DNA of 64,000 nt from Bacteroidetes bacterium HGW-Bacteroidetes-10 (GCA_002842695.1 PHDT01000019.1:1-64000), one strand, 5' to 3'. Shown: positions 26,196 to 35,173, counted from the stretch's first letter. A program made the numbers and translations. The notes: generated by a model from the sequence alone, not told the origin.

Positions 26196-27407
26196 CTATT
26201 TCTTTTCAACAAGCTTCATTGTGTCCTGAGCAATTACAAGTTCCTCATTTGTTGTTACAGTTGACATCATTACTTTTGAGCCCGGTTTGGTAAGAATTAC
26301 ATCTTTCCCCCTTACACCCTTGTTAGCATCAGGATTGAAATCAACACCTATGTATTCCAGGTGGGTTCCTACCATCTCTCTGATGTGAGGGTCATTTTCA
26401 CCAATTCCGCCGGTAAACACAATCATATCACAACCATTCATAACTGCTGTGTATGAACCAATATATTTTAGAACTCTGTAGTAAAGCAGATTTAGTGCAA
26501 GAATCGCTCTTGGATCCCCTTCTGCAGCTGCATTTTCAATATCGCGTGCGTCTGATGATTTTCCAAAGACTCCAAGAAATCCGCTCTTTTTATTTAATAA
26601 TGCATTTATACCTGCAGCATCCAGATTTTCTCTCTCCATAATATATGAGATGATTCCGGCATCCAGGTCACCGCTGCGGGTCCCCATAATAACGCCCTCA
26701 AGAGGAGTAAATCCCATTGAAGTATCTATAGATTGTCCGTTTTTAATTGCTGTGATAGAACTGCCGTTTCCAAGGTGGCAAGTGATAACCTTTGATTTTT
26801 CAAAATCCAGCCCTGCAAGATCACAGGCCTTTTTTGCAACAAATTTATGGCTGGTACCATGGAAACCATACCTTCTGATTTTATGGTCTGTATAGTATTC
26901 ATAAGGTATTGCATACATGTATGCATAATCTGGCATAGTCTGATGGAAAGAAGTATCGAAAACTGCAACCTGAGGCACCTCAGGCATAAGTGTCTCAATA
27001 GCATTTATACCAAGCAGGTTTGCCGGATTATGTAGAGGAGCAAGTTCGCAAAGAACCTGGATTCCGTCAATTACAGACTTGTCTATAAGAGTGCTTTGCT
27101 TAAAAAGTTCCCCTCCATGCGCTACACGGTGACCAACAGCATTGATATCAGAAAGAGATTTCAATACACCCATTGAAGGGTCTAACAGAAGATCCAGAAC
27201 CTTTTTGATTCCAACTGTGTGATTAGGAATTGGCGATTCTGTTTTGAATTTATCCTTGCCGGTCGCCTGATGAGACAGTACTCCCATTTCAAGTCCAATT
27301 CTTTCAACAATGCCTTTGGCCAAAAGCTCAAACTGTGATTCAGATCTCATATCGAGTACCTGGTACTTCAGAGATGAGCTTCCGCAATTCAATACTAGAA
27401 TTATCAT
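26196..27407 (-). CDS. ackA: Acetate kinase
   Basis: 403 residues, full length. Motifs include ILVLNCGSSSLKYQV (phosphate 1), AVFDTSFHQTMPDYAYMYAIPYEYY, RRYGFHGTSHKFV, HLGNGSSITAIKNGQSIDTSMGFTPLEG and VFTGGIGENDPHIRE. It forms ATP and acetate from acetyl phosphate in the cytosol. It is first in the ackA-ptb-buk cluster, with 20- and 6-base gaps. A TATATTTG promoter element precedes it. Confidence 0.96.
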   Translation of the reverse strand: MIILVLNCGSSSLKYQVLDMRSESQFELLAKGIVERIGLEMGVLSHQATGKDKFKTESPIPNHTVGIKKVLDLLLDPSMGVLKSLSDINAVGHRVAHGGELFKQSTLIDKSVIDGIQVLCELAPLHNPANLLGINAIETLMPEVPQVAVFDTSFHQTMPDYAYMYAIPYEYYTDHKIRRYGFHGTSHKFVAKKACDLAGLDFEKSKVITCHLGNGSSITAIKNGQSIDTSMGFTPLEGVIMGTRSGDLDAGIISYIMERENLDAAGINALLNKKSGFLGVFGKSSDARDIENAAAEGDPRAILALNLLYYRVLKYIGSYTAVMNGCDMIVFTGGIGENDPHIREMVGTHLEYIGVDFNPDANKGVRGKDVILTKPGSKVMMSTVTTNEELVIAQDTMKLVEKK

Positions 27408-27455
27408 TTTTTTAAGTTAATTTATGAATTCGCAAAAATTTTGAATAAAATCGTA

Positions 27456-27463
27456 CAAATATA
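27456..27463 (-). promoter_or_regulatory. -7 element of the ackA-ptb-buk operon
   Basis: Minus-strand TATATTTG matches TAnnTTTG and lies 48 bases upstream of the ackA start. No TTG at the usual -33 distance. The remaining gap to the divergent comEC gene is AT-rich, with nothing else visible. Confidence 0.5.
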
Positions 27464-27526
27464 GTAATAAAACCCTCTATTTGGTTATGAATTAATATTA
27501 ATTTCTTAAAATTACAAAAAAATGTG

Positions 27527-28999
27527 ATGTCGGATATGTGGCGTAAAAAGCATAATTTCGATTTTCTGAAACAGTTCAGAAATGCACCACTTTTCATCTA
27601 TTCGGCATCTTATTTATCGGGAATCCTGACAGCCGGCAGTTCTCTCTCCGGAACAGAATCAGCAGCAATTTTTGCCTCATCTGTTATTATTGCTGCGCTG
27701 GGAATGTATTATCTTAATTTTTACGATCCTCTCGCAGGCAGGGACAAACTCCTTCTTAAAATACAGAAAATAATGTTTGCAGCGGCTTTCTTTTCGCTGG
27801 GACTGCTTAACATATTTCTTTCAGGATACGGCAGCAAAATTACAAAAATAACTTCACTTCCCATAGGCAAAATTATATTGTTGAAAGTAACAGTAAAAGA
27901 ATTTTCATCAATTAATAATGAGAGTAAAACAATAATTGCTTATTCGCCAGATTATCAGGAGAAAATATTGTTTTATATAAAGGGAGGTAATAGTTGTTTT
28001 GAGACCGGGGATACCTTAATCTTCAGTTACAAGCCAACTATATTTAAATCTGCAGGTATTTCTCAATCATTTGACATAAACCGATACTACAGACACAAAG
28101 GGATATATTCATCAGGGTTTGTTGATTCTGATAATATTGAGATAATAAAAGCTAGAAAAGTTGATTTGGAGACTCTTTTTGCCAGAATGAGGGATAAATT
28201 TGCAGCAAAGGAGAGAGAGCTTCTGAAAAATGATATCTCTTCAGGGGTAATTATTGCTCTGACAACAGGACTGAAAACTCATCTGAGCAAAGATGTAAAA
28301 AAGTCATTTTCCAAATCGGGAACAATACATCTTATGGCTGTATCTGGATTGCATGTAAATTTCATCTACATGATTCTATCAGTATTGACTAAGTTTCTCG
28401 GGAATAAAAGATTAATGAGAATTATCAGAGCCTTTATAATAATCTCATTTGTGTGGTCATACGCACTCTTTACAGGCCTCGCTCCTTCAATTTTAAGGGC
28501 AGTTATAATGATTTCCATGGCAGAAGCCGGCAGGGCGTCCGGAAGGGAAGGAATGAGTCTTAATTCACTCTCGTTAGCAGCTATTGCGATTTGCCTTCAC
28601 AATCCTGCAGAAATATTTGATGCGGGCTTTCAGCTATCTTTTCTGGCAACATTATCAATTATTCTGTTTGTACCATTACTCCACTCTTTGTATTTATTCA
28701 GAAACAAAGTCCTTAGATATTTATGGAATTCTGTTTCTGTATCAATTTGCTGCCAGGCAGGAACAATGCCGCTTACGCTTTTTTATTTCGGGTACTTTCC
28801 AACCTATTTCATGTTTTCCAACATTATTGCAATACCGCTCAGCTCTTTGCTGATAATTGCAGTAATATTACAATTTTCACTTTCGGGTACGATTGCGTCC
28901 GAAGAAATGGCGAAAGTTGTTGTTTGGTTAAGTGAAGTGCTTATATGGTTTGTTGGGAAAATTGAATCTCTTCCATTCTCATCCTTTGAGATCAGATAG
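27527..28999 (+). CDS. ComEC/Rec2-family protein, short form
   Basis: About 490 residues. The N-terminal part (about 20-215) is a DUF4131-like domain with membrane helices and an OB-type soluble section. The Competence domain follows, with LTTGLKTHLSKDVKKSFSKSGTIHLMAVSGLHV, the diagnostic SG(L/T)xHLxAVSGLHV region, and FTGLAPSILRAVIM. ComEC forms the inner-membrane channel for single-stranded DNA in natural transformation. The C-terminal metallo-beta-lactamase-like nuclease domain is absent and the protein ends right after the Competence domain, overlapping the convergent DMT gene by eight bases. Start taken at the ATG after a GTG at 27524; an ATG at 27536 is also possible. Confidence 0.8.
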   Translation: MSDMWRKKHNFDFLKQFRNAPLFIYSASYLSGILTAGSSLSGTESAAIFASSVIIAALGMYYLNFYDPLAGRDKLLLKIQKIMFAAAFFSLGLLNIFLSGYGSKITKITSLPIGKIILLKVTVKEFSSINNESKTIIAYSPDYQEKILFYIKGGNSCFETGDTLIFSYKPTIFKSAGISQSFDINRYYRHKGIYSSGFVDSDNIEIIKARKVDLETLFARMRDKFAAKERELLKNDISSGVIIALTTGLKTHLSKDVKKSFSKSGTIHLMAVSGLHVNFIYMILSVLTKFLGNKRLMRIIRAFIIISFVWSYALFTGLAPSILRAVIMISMAEAGRASGREGMSLNSLSLAAIAICLHNPAEIFDAGFQLSFLATLSIILFVPLLHSLYLFRNKVLRYLWNSVSVSICCQAGTMPLTLFYFGYFPTYFMFSNIIAIPLSSLLIIAVILQFSLSGTIASEEMAKVVVWLSEVLIWFVGKIESLPFSSFEIR

Positions 29000-29873
29000 T
29001 TCCCGCAATAATAATTACTGATATTATGGCAAGAATTACACCTGACCATTGACGGGCTGTAAATTTCTCCTTAAAGAAGAACATTCCAATCAATGCTGTC
29101 AGCATAACAACAGATGCATTATGAACCGGGAAAACCACAGAGCCGCCCATGAGACCCACGTTTACAAGTATCATTTTTGACACCAAAAAGTTAAAGGTTC
29201 CCATAACAGCTCCCCATATAAGATTTTTGAATTGAAATGACGCCTTTTCTGTATTCTTGATCCTGTCATATAAAATTGTTACAATCCCAATCAAAGATGC
29301 TGTTGCAAAAATTCCCATTAAAAAGAGCTCCTGATGAGAGTCTACTACCAGTACTTTTTTATTGGTAATCTCCATAGATGTGTCAATAAGACCTGAAACC
29401 AGAAAAACTGAAACGGGCAGAGCTAATGTAACAAGCGTGATTTTTTCACCTTTCCCTTTATACAATATGAGTACAAAAGAGATCAGAGCCAGTATAATTC
29501 CAATGATTTTTTCACCAATATTATCATTTTGACCCAGATAAAGAATTCCAACTGTAACAGGAATTACAACAGCCATTTTATTGAGAGCTGTAGTAAGTCC
29601 TATCCCTGCTCTTTCTGTAGAGAATGACATTAGAACAAACGAAAGAATAAACAAAAAACCAACCCAAAGAGAAGCAATGTACATTCCCTGTGTCATCCCT
29701 GCCAGATCTGTGGCAAATGAACTTCCGTGACTTACGGCCGTAAGGATGAATGCTATTATATAATTAATTGTTATTGTCTGATACTTGTTGAGATTTTTAG
29801 TATCGATAATTTTAAGAGATATAAACATCCCAAGAGCAAACAATATGTGTATAATCAAATAGATAATATTCAT
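28992..29873 (-). CDS. EamA/DMT-family membrane protein
   Basis: About 293 residues with roughly ten membrane helices in two halves. It ends in a typical EamA closing segment (MFFFKEKFTARQWSGVILAIISVIIIAG). The pattern GLTTALNKMAVVIPVTVGILYLGQ resembles drug/metabolite transporters of the RhaT/EamA group. The substrate is unknown. A longer frame opens with TTG at 29939, but MNIIYLIIHILFALG from ATG 29873 starts at the first helix. It is convergent with comEC and divergent from the purF-like gene. Confidence 0.8.
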   Translation of the reverse strand: MNIIYLIIHILFALGMFISLKIIDTKNLNKYQTITINYIIAFILTAVSHGSSFATDLAGMTQGMYIASLWVGFLFILSFVLMSFSTERAGIGLTTALNKMAVVIPVTVGILYLGQNDNIGEKIIGIILALISFVLILYKGKGEKITLVTLALPVSVFLVSGLIDTSMEITNKKVLVVDSHQELFLMGIFATASLIGIVTILYDRIKNTEKASFQFKNLIWGAVMGTFNFLVSKMILVNVGLMGGSVVFPVHNASVVMLTALIGMFFFKEKFTARQWSGVILAIISVIIIAGTI

Positions 29874-29921
29874 AAAAGAAATCTTAACAAAATAAACTTC
29901 GAAGATAATCTTTAAATTATT

Positions 29922-29929
29922 TACTTTTG
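29922..29929 (+). promoter_or_regulatory. -7 element of the purF-like gene
   Basis: TACTTTTG matches TAnnTTTG, 38 bases before the ATG at 29968. No good -33. Confidence 0.45.
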
Positions 29930-29967
29930 TGTCCGTCAATATAAATTTTCAAGTAACACATTAATTT

Positions 29968-31377
29968 ATGGGCGGTCTGTTTGGCGTTGTTTCACGCGAA
30001 AAATGTTCTATCGATTTATTTTACGGAACTGATTATCATTCACATCTGGGTACCAGAAGAGGTGGCATGGTTACTCTCAATAAAGAGGGCCATTTTTCCA
30101 GGTCAATTCACAACCTGGAAAACTCTCACTTTCGTGCAAAGTTCGAAGAGGAATTAAAAAAATTTGATGGCAACTCGGGCATAGGTGTTATTAGCGACAC
30201 AGATTCACAGCCAATAATCTTTAACTCTCATCTGGGAAAATTTGCCGTTGTATCAGTTGGCAAAATCAATAATATATCTCAACTGGAAAGCGAAATCATT
30301 TCCAAAGGAAGAAACTTTTCTGAATTAAGTTCCGGAAATACTAATCCTACCGAACTCACTTCAATTCTTATAACAGAGGGGACTGATTTTACTGAAGGTA
30401 TTAAGAATGCTCAGGACAAGATCAAAGGATCTTCAACTATTCTGGTCCTTACCAAAGATGGCGTTATTGCATCCAGGGATAAGTATGGAAGAACTCCGCT
30501 TATTATTGGAAAAAAAGATGGATCATTTGCCGTTGCATCTGAAACATGTGCCTTTTCAAATCTCGGATATGAAGAGGAGCACTATCTTGGGCCCGGTGAA
30601 ATTGTTCTGATTACCTCAGAAGGCTATACCCAGTTATCGCCTCCCGGCAAAAAGCTTCAGATTTGTTCTTTTTTGTGGGTTTATTACGGATATCCGACCA
30701 GCTCTTATGAAAAAATAAATGTTGATGATGTAAGATATGCACTTGGACACGCTCTTGGATCAAAAGACAAGACAGAACTTGATGTTTCTTCTGCTATACC
30801 AGACTCTGGCACTTGTATGGCTATTGGGTTTGCAAGCGGTAAAAAGATTCCCTACAGGTGTGCAATTGTAAAATATACTCCTACATGGCCAAGAAGTTTT
30901 ATGCCATCGGACCAATCTGTAAGAGACCTGGTGGCAAAGATGAAGCTAATTCCCAATAAAAGCCTTTTAAGAGAGAAGAAAATTGCATTTTGCGATGATT
31001 CAATTGTAAGAGGTACCCAATTAAGAGATAATGCACAAACTCTTTTGGAATATGGAGCAAGAGAAATTCATATCAGAATAAGTTGTCCGCCTCTGGTATT
31101 CCCTTGCGAATTTATGAATTTCTCTGCATCAAGATCACCTTTAGAGCTTATTACCAGACGATTCATACTGGAAAAAGAGGGACAGCACAATAAGAACCTT
31201 GAGAAATATTCAGATTCAGGCACACCTGAATATCATGAGCTTGTAGAATATATAAGGAAGGACCTTAAGCTGTCAAGTCTTCAGTTTAATTCGATTGATG
31301 ACTTAATATGTTCGATTGGACTGCCAAAAGAATCAATTTGCACTCATTGTTTCGACGGTAGCAGTTTCGGAGGTTGA
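29968..31377 (+). CDS. PurF-type amidophosphoribosyltransferase paralogue with inactive glutaminase domain
   Basis: 469 residues with the PurF layout: N-terminal class II amidotransferase-like domain (about 1-225) and C-terminal phosphoribosyltransferase domain. The PRPP loop is intact (KIAFCDDSIVRGTQLRDNA). The N-terminus is Met-Gly-Gly-Leu-Phe-Gly, so the catalytic Cys expected right after Met is missing. The usual RYST and NGN glutamine-site segments are also not found. Cysteines that bind the [4Fe-4S] cluster in Bacillus-type PurF have counterparts (ICSFLW, FPCEF, CTHC). It may be ammonia-dependent or regulatory. I recall similar Cys-less paralogues being widespread in Bacteroidota. No other purine gene is nearby. 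Confidence 0.8.
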   Translation: MGGLFGVVSREKCSIDLFYGTDYHSHLGTRRGGMVTLNKEGHFSRSIHNLENSHFRAKFEEELKKFDGNSGIGVISDTDSQPIIFNSHLGKFAVVSVGKINNISQLESEIISKGRNFSELSSGNTNPTELTSILITEGTDFTEGIKNAQDKIKGSSTILVLTKDGVIASRDKYGRTPLIIGKKDGSFAVASETCAFSNLGYEEEHYLGPGEIVLITSEGYTQLSPPGKKLQICSFLWVYYGYPTSSYEKINVDDVRYALGHALGSKDKTELDVSSAIPDSGTCMAIGFASGKKIPYRCAIVKYTPTWPRSFMPSDQSVRDLVAKMKLIPNKSLLREKKIAFCDDSIVRGTQLRDNAQTLLEYGAREIHIRISCPPLVFPCEFMNFSASRSPLELITRRFILEKEGQHNKNLEKYSDSGTPEYHELVEYIRKDLKLSSLQFNSIDDLICSIGLPKESICTHCFDGSSFGG

Positions 31378-31402
31378 AAGGCAAAATTCTACCCGTAAAA
31401 TT

Positions 31403-31431
31403 TTGGCATTTAAGATTTTTAATTATCTTTG
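31403..31431 (+). promoter_or_regulatory. Promoter of the RRM-protein gene
   Basis: TTG (31403-31405), 18-base spacer, TATCTTTG (31424-31431), 43 bases before the ATG at 31475. The untranslated leader is long enough for autoregulation by the RNA-binding product, which is speculation. Confidence 0.65.
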
Positions 31432-31474
31432 TTATGCACAATTAAAATTTCTTAACCTTATCACTTCGGTTCTT

Positions 31475-31732
31475 ATGAACATTTTTGTTTCAAGTCTAAG
31501 TTTCCGCGCTAAAAAAGAGGATTTAGCCGAACTGTTTGCGCCATACGGCGAAGTTACTTCTGCCAGGATTATTTTCAACCGTGAAACACGCCGCTCAAAA
31601 GGCTACGGTTTCGTGGAGATGCCTAACGAAACTGAGGGCAATGCAGCTATCGCTGCTCTTAACGGATCAGATCATATGGGACGCACCATCAATGTTGCTG
31701 TTGCCAATGACAGACCGCCAAGAGAGGAGTAA
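31475..31732 (+). CDS. Single-RRM RNA-binding protein
   Basis: 85 residues forming one RNA recognition motif. RNP2 is NIFVSSLSF at the N-terminus and RNP1 is SKGYGFVEM near residue 45. The usual beta-alpha-beta-beta-alpha-beta order ends in MGRTINVAVANDRPP. Short RRM proteins of this type are abundant in Bacteroidota and are proposed post-transcriptional regulators. A longer frame reaches back to 31316 inside the preceding gene, but the RRM, the promoter and the ATG all point to 31475. A strong terminator follows, so the gene is monocistronic. Confidence 0.9.
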   Translation: MNIFVSSLSFRAKKEDLAELFAPYGEVTSARIIFNRETRRSKGYGFVEMPNETEGNAAIAALNGSDHMGRTINVAVANDRPPREE

Positions 31733-31756
31733 TCGATATAACGCAACAGAAAATAC

Positions 31757-31783
31757 AAAGGGCTGCAAATTGCAGCCCTTTTT
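31757..31783. terminator. Intrinsic terminator after the RRM gene
   Basis: Stem AAAGGGCTGCAA / TTGCAGCCCTTT with a T-run. It probably also serves the convergent S46 peptidase gene. Confidence 0.85.
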
Positions 31784-31804
31784 CATCAATATTATTCAGG
31801 AGAA

Positions 31805-33925
31805 TCACTTTACAAGATTCATCTCTTTAATCAGATGTCCTGCTCCGGCTACTTTATCCACAACAAAAAGCACATATCTTACATCAAGAGATATGTTCCT
31901 GCAAACTGAAGGGTCATATACAATATCACTCATGGTTCCTTCCCAGACTCTGTCAAAATTAATTCCAACCAGGTTACCATCTGCATTCAGAACCGGGCTT
32001 CCAGAATTACCTCCTGAAGTATGATTCGTTGCAATGAAACATACCGGAACTGTACCGTTCACAGTCCATTTGCCAAAATCTCTTTTTGAATAAACATCTC
32101 TCAGTTTTTGAGGGATATCATAATCATAAATATTTGGATTGTCCTTCTCCATTATCCCTTCAAGGGTAGAGTAATGTTTGTAGTATACGCCATCAGATGG
32201 GGTGTAACCTTTTACTTTACCGTAAGTTATGCGGAGAGTTGAGTTTGCATCAGGATAAAACTCCTTTTTGGTATCAAATTCCATCTGTCCTCTCATATAG
32301 GTTCTGTAAAGAAGAGTCAATCTTGAATTAAGCTGATCATAAACTGGTTTTATACTTGCATTAAAAAAATCATTAAATGCAGTATAAAATACTACTGCAG
32401 GGTCATTTGCAAACATATCCTGGGTCACACCCTTTTCAATAAATGAAAGAGCCTTCTCCCTTGATGAAAAAATTGAATTTTCATATATATAGTTTGCAAG
32501 GGATTCTGTTGTTTTATGCAACCTCATAATTTCCTTGAAGTAATCCGGTTTAAATTCATCAGGTACATTTTTATTGTACTCCCCAACTATTGCTATAAAT
32601 GATCGCTTGTCAACAGGCATATAATAATCCTTGTAGAAACTCTCCATCATTGCACGAATATTGGATGAACTCACTTCTGGAGACATCTTTGCATTTCTGG
32701 CAGCAGCAGCTGTTATCATTCCGGCAAATCTGATAATCTCATTTGCGTTTATTGCCTCAGAGTGATAATCATTTACAAATGAAAGTGGCTCCAGTTTGGC
32801 ATACAGAGCTGCGAGGGTATCTACAACTCCCTCATATGCTTTATTTTTGCCTGCCCAGATTCTAAATCTATTTTCAAAGGCTCTTTTCTCTTCAACAGTA
32901 CGGAGCCTTTTGATACCTCCTGCTTCACCCTGCCACTTCTTCCATGCGTTTGCAACAGATGCATTTTTTGATGCATATTTAATTCTTACCTCTGTACTTT
33001 TAGACATTTCGTCAGACTGAATTTCCAAACGCATTGTTCTCAGTTTTATTTTATGAGGGTTGGATACTTCTGAGATATATCTAACTGCTTCACTGTGTAA
33101 ATACTCCTGAGTTCTGCCAGGATAACCATACACCATTGTAAAGTCACCTTCATTAACTCCGGATGTTGAAATTGAAAGAAACTTTTTTGGTTTATATGGC
33201 ACATTATCCTTCGAATATGGAGCTGGTTTATTATTCTTGTCTGCATAAATTCTGAAAAGAGAAAAATCCCCTGTATGTCTGGGCCACATCCAGTTATCCG
33301 TATCTCCGCCAAACTTACCAATCGATGATGGAGGTGCTCCAACCAGACGCACATCTGTATATGTTTCATAAACAAAAAGGAAGTACTGATTTCCGTAATA
33401 CATGGCTTCTACTCTCGCATCATAATGACTTCCCCTCTTCGCCTCATTTATAATGTTTTGAGAGTTTTCCTTCACTTTTGTGCTTCTTTCAGTTTCTGAC
33501 ATTTGATGAGTAACACCCTTTAGTACTTTGTTTGTTACATCGTCCATTCTGACTAAAAACCTGACTGATAATCCTTTATTTGGAAGCTCAGCTTCTCTTG
33601 ACATAGCCCAGAATCCATCTTTCAGATAATCGTTTTCAACCGAACTGTGTGCCTGGATCTGCCCAAATCCGCAATGGTGATTTGTAATAAGCAGACCTTC
33701 AGAAGAGATCAGTTCCCCTGTACAGCCACCTCCAAAATGAACAATTGCATCCTTAACAGATGCCTGATTAATATCATAAATATCCTTTGCAGTAAGACGG
33801 AATCCATTTTGTTTCATGTCGGAAATTCGCTCCTTAATAAGGGAGGGTAGCCACATTCCTTCATCTGCAAAAAGATTGGTTGCAAAAAAGAGTGACGCAA
33901 TAATAATTAGTAATGTGCGCTTCAT
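31805..33925 (-). CDS. S46-family dipeptidyl-peptidase, DPP11-like
   Basis: 706 residues with an N-terminal signal peptide (MKRTLLIIIASLFFATNLFA), so periplasmic. The catalytic triad is visible: His in LITNHHCGFGQIQ, Asp in DTDNWMWPRHTGDFS and Ser in TSGGNSGSPVLN near residue 653. Eighteen residues after that Ser lies Arg (NFDRVWEG). In Porphyromonas enzymes the same position is Arg in DPP11 (Asp/Glu-specific) and Gly in DPP7 (hydrophobic). This predicts release of dipeptides with an acidic second residue. Such enzymes feed amino-acid fermentation. The gene diverges from the AI-2E permease gene. Confidence 0.93.
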   Translation of the reverse strand: MKRTLLIIIASLFFATNLFADEGMWLPSLIKERISDMKQNGFRLTAKDIYDINQASVKDAIVHFGGGCTGELISSEGLLITNHHCGFGQIQAHSSVENDYLKDGFWAMSREAELPNKGLSVRFLVRMDDVTNKVLKGVTHQMSETERSTKVKENSQNIINEAKRGSHYDARVEAMYYGNQYFLFVYETYTDVRLVGAPPSSIGKFGGDTDNWMWPRHTGDFSLFRIYADKNNKPAPYSKDNVPYKPKKFLSISTSGVNEGDFTMVYGYPGRTQEYLHSEAVRYISEVSNPHKIKLRTMRLEIQSDEMSKSTEVRIKYASKNASVANAWKKWQGEAGGIKRLRTVEEKRAFENRFRIWAGKNKAYEGVVDTLAALYAKLEPLSFVNDYHSEAINANEIIRFAGMITAAAARNAKMSPEVSSSNIRAMMESFYKDYYMPVDKRSFIAIVGEYNKNVPDEFKPDYFKEIMRLHKTTESLANYIYENSIFSSREKALSFIEKGVTQDMFANDPAVVFYTAFNDFFNASIKPVYDQLNSRLTLLYRTYMRGQMEFDTKKEFYPDANSTLRITYGKVKGYTPSDGVYYKHYSTLEGIMEKDNPNIYDYDIPQKLRDVYSKRDFGKWTVNGTVPVCFIATNHTSGGNSGSPVLNADGNLVGINFDRVWEGTMSDIVYDPSVCRNISLDVRYVLFVVDKVAGAGHLIKEMNLVK

Positions 33926-33949
33926 GTTTGTTATTGTTATTTATTAACA

Positions 33950-33957
33950 CAAACTTA
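33950..33957 (-). promoter_or_regulatory. -7 element of the S46 peptidase gene
   Basis: Minus-strand TAAGTTTG matches TAnnTTTG, 24 bases upstream of the ATG at 33925. Confidence 0.5.
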
Positions 33958-33968
33958 CGAAAATTTCT

Positions 33969-33976
33969 TACTTTTG
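33969..33976 (+). promoter_or_regulatory. -7 element of the AI-2E permease gene
   Basis: TACTTTTG matches TAnnTTTG, 18 bases before the ATG at 33995. It is packed tightly against the divergent S46 promoter. Confidence 0.5.
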
Positions 33977-33994
33977 AATTCAAAAGTGAGACAG

Positions 33995-35095
33995 ATGAAC
34001 AAACTTTCAAAATACATTGCAGGAATTGCCGGAGCGGTAATAATTGCATTTCTGGCCTGGTTTTTCGGAAATATTCTCATATATATACTGATTGCTGCAG
34101 TTCTCTCTCTTATAGGAAAGCCATTGATGAATTATCTGGCAAATATCAGAATCAAAGGATTATCAATTCCTAAGAATCTTTGTGCAGCTACAACACTGAT
34201 TCTTCTGCTTGGTATATTTTTTGGCTTTTTCTTTTTTATTGCGCCTTTAGTAGGTGAACTTATTGAGATGGTAAGTTCAATGAATATGGAAAATCTTAAT
34301 GAGAAGATTTCTGTACCTCTAGCAGATCTTAACAATTTTATGCTTGAGACCTTTCCAAGCTTAAACCCAAATTTCAAGGTAGAAGCAATTGTAATGGAAG
34401 AATTTCAGAAACTTGTTAATGCCTCAACAATTACAAGCTTTTTTGCATCAATAACTACATTTATTTTTGATTTCGCAATTGGAATATTTGTTGTCTCTTT
34501 TATTACTTTCTTCTTCATTAAGGAACAGGATATGTTCTCAAATATGGTTCTGGCCTTATTCCCGGATAAATATGAACACAATGTAAAAAGAGCACTCGAA
34601 TCAATTTATAATCTTCTTGCAAGATATTTTATTGGGATATCTCTTGAGACTTTTCTCATAACATTGCTTAATGGTTTGGGTTTATACTTTATAGGAGGAG
34701 TTCATTTCTCTATGGCTATTGTTCTGGGATTAATTGCCGGTATTCTTAATGTGATTCCTTACATAGGACCATGGATTGGAGGTATTATTGGTGTTTTGCT
34801 TTCAATGGCAGATATTGGACTTAACACCCCGGATGCGGGCATGGTAATACTCACACTAGCACTGATATTTTTCATTACCCACATGATAGATGTATTCCTG
34901 TTTCAGCCATATATCTATTCCAACAGTGTTCAGGCACATCCGCTTGAGATATTCATTGTGATTCTGATAGCCGGTAGTATTGGAGGAATAATCGGAATGC
35001 TGGTGGCTATACCGGCATATACTGTTCTGAGGGTATTCGGAAGAGAGTTCTTTTCTAAACTTAAACTCGTTCAAAAGCTTACAGACAAAATTTGA
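33995..35095 (+). CDS. AI-2E-family permease (PerM/YdiK type)
   Basis: About 366 residues with roughly eight helices. The family layout is two or three N-terminal helices (about 8-80), a soluble amphipathic segment (about 90-150), then a helix bundle containing GLIAGILNVIPYIGPWIGGIIGVLL and MIDVFLFQPYIYSNSVQAHPLEIFIVIL. Members are named after AI-2 export but include ion exchangers, so the substrate is open. A TTG at 33974 would lie inside the -7 box, so ATG 33995 is the start. A long bidirectional terminator follows. Confidence 0.9.
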   Translation: MNKLSKYIAGIAGAVIIAFLAWFFGNILIYILIAAVLSLIGKPLMNYLANIRIKGLSIPKNLCAATTLILLLGIFFGFFFFIAPLVGELIEMVSSMNMENLNEKISVPLADLNNFMLETFPSLNPNFKVEAIVMEEFQKLVNASTITSFFASITTFIFDFAIGIFVVSFITFFFIKEQDMFSNMVLALFPDKYEHNVKRALESIYNLLARYFIGISLETFLITLLNGLGLYFIGGVHFSMAIVLGLIAGILNVIPYIGPWIGGIIGVLLSMADIGLNTPDAGMVILTLALIFFITHMIDVFLFQPYIYSNSVQAHPLEIFIVILIAGSIGGIIGMLVAIPAYTVLRVFGREFFSKLKLVQKLTDKI

Positions 35096-35111
35096 TATTT
35101 AAAGACCTCTA

Positions 35112-35149
35112 TAAAAAAAGGTGCCGGAAAAAATTCCGGCACCTTTTTT
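35112..35149. terminator. Bidirectional intrinsic terminator
   Basis: A 16-base perfect stem (35114-35129 with 35134-35149) of the type AAAAAAGGTGCCGGAA and its complement. It lies between the convergent AI-2E and TPR genes. Confidence 0.9.
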
Positions 35150-35173
35150 ATAGTCTTCAAAAATAATCAGATA

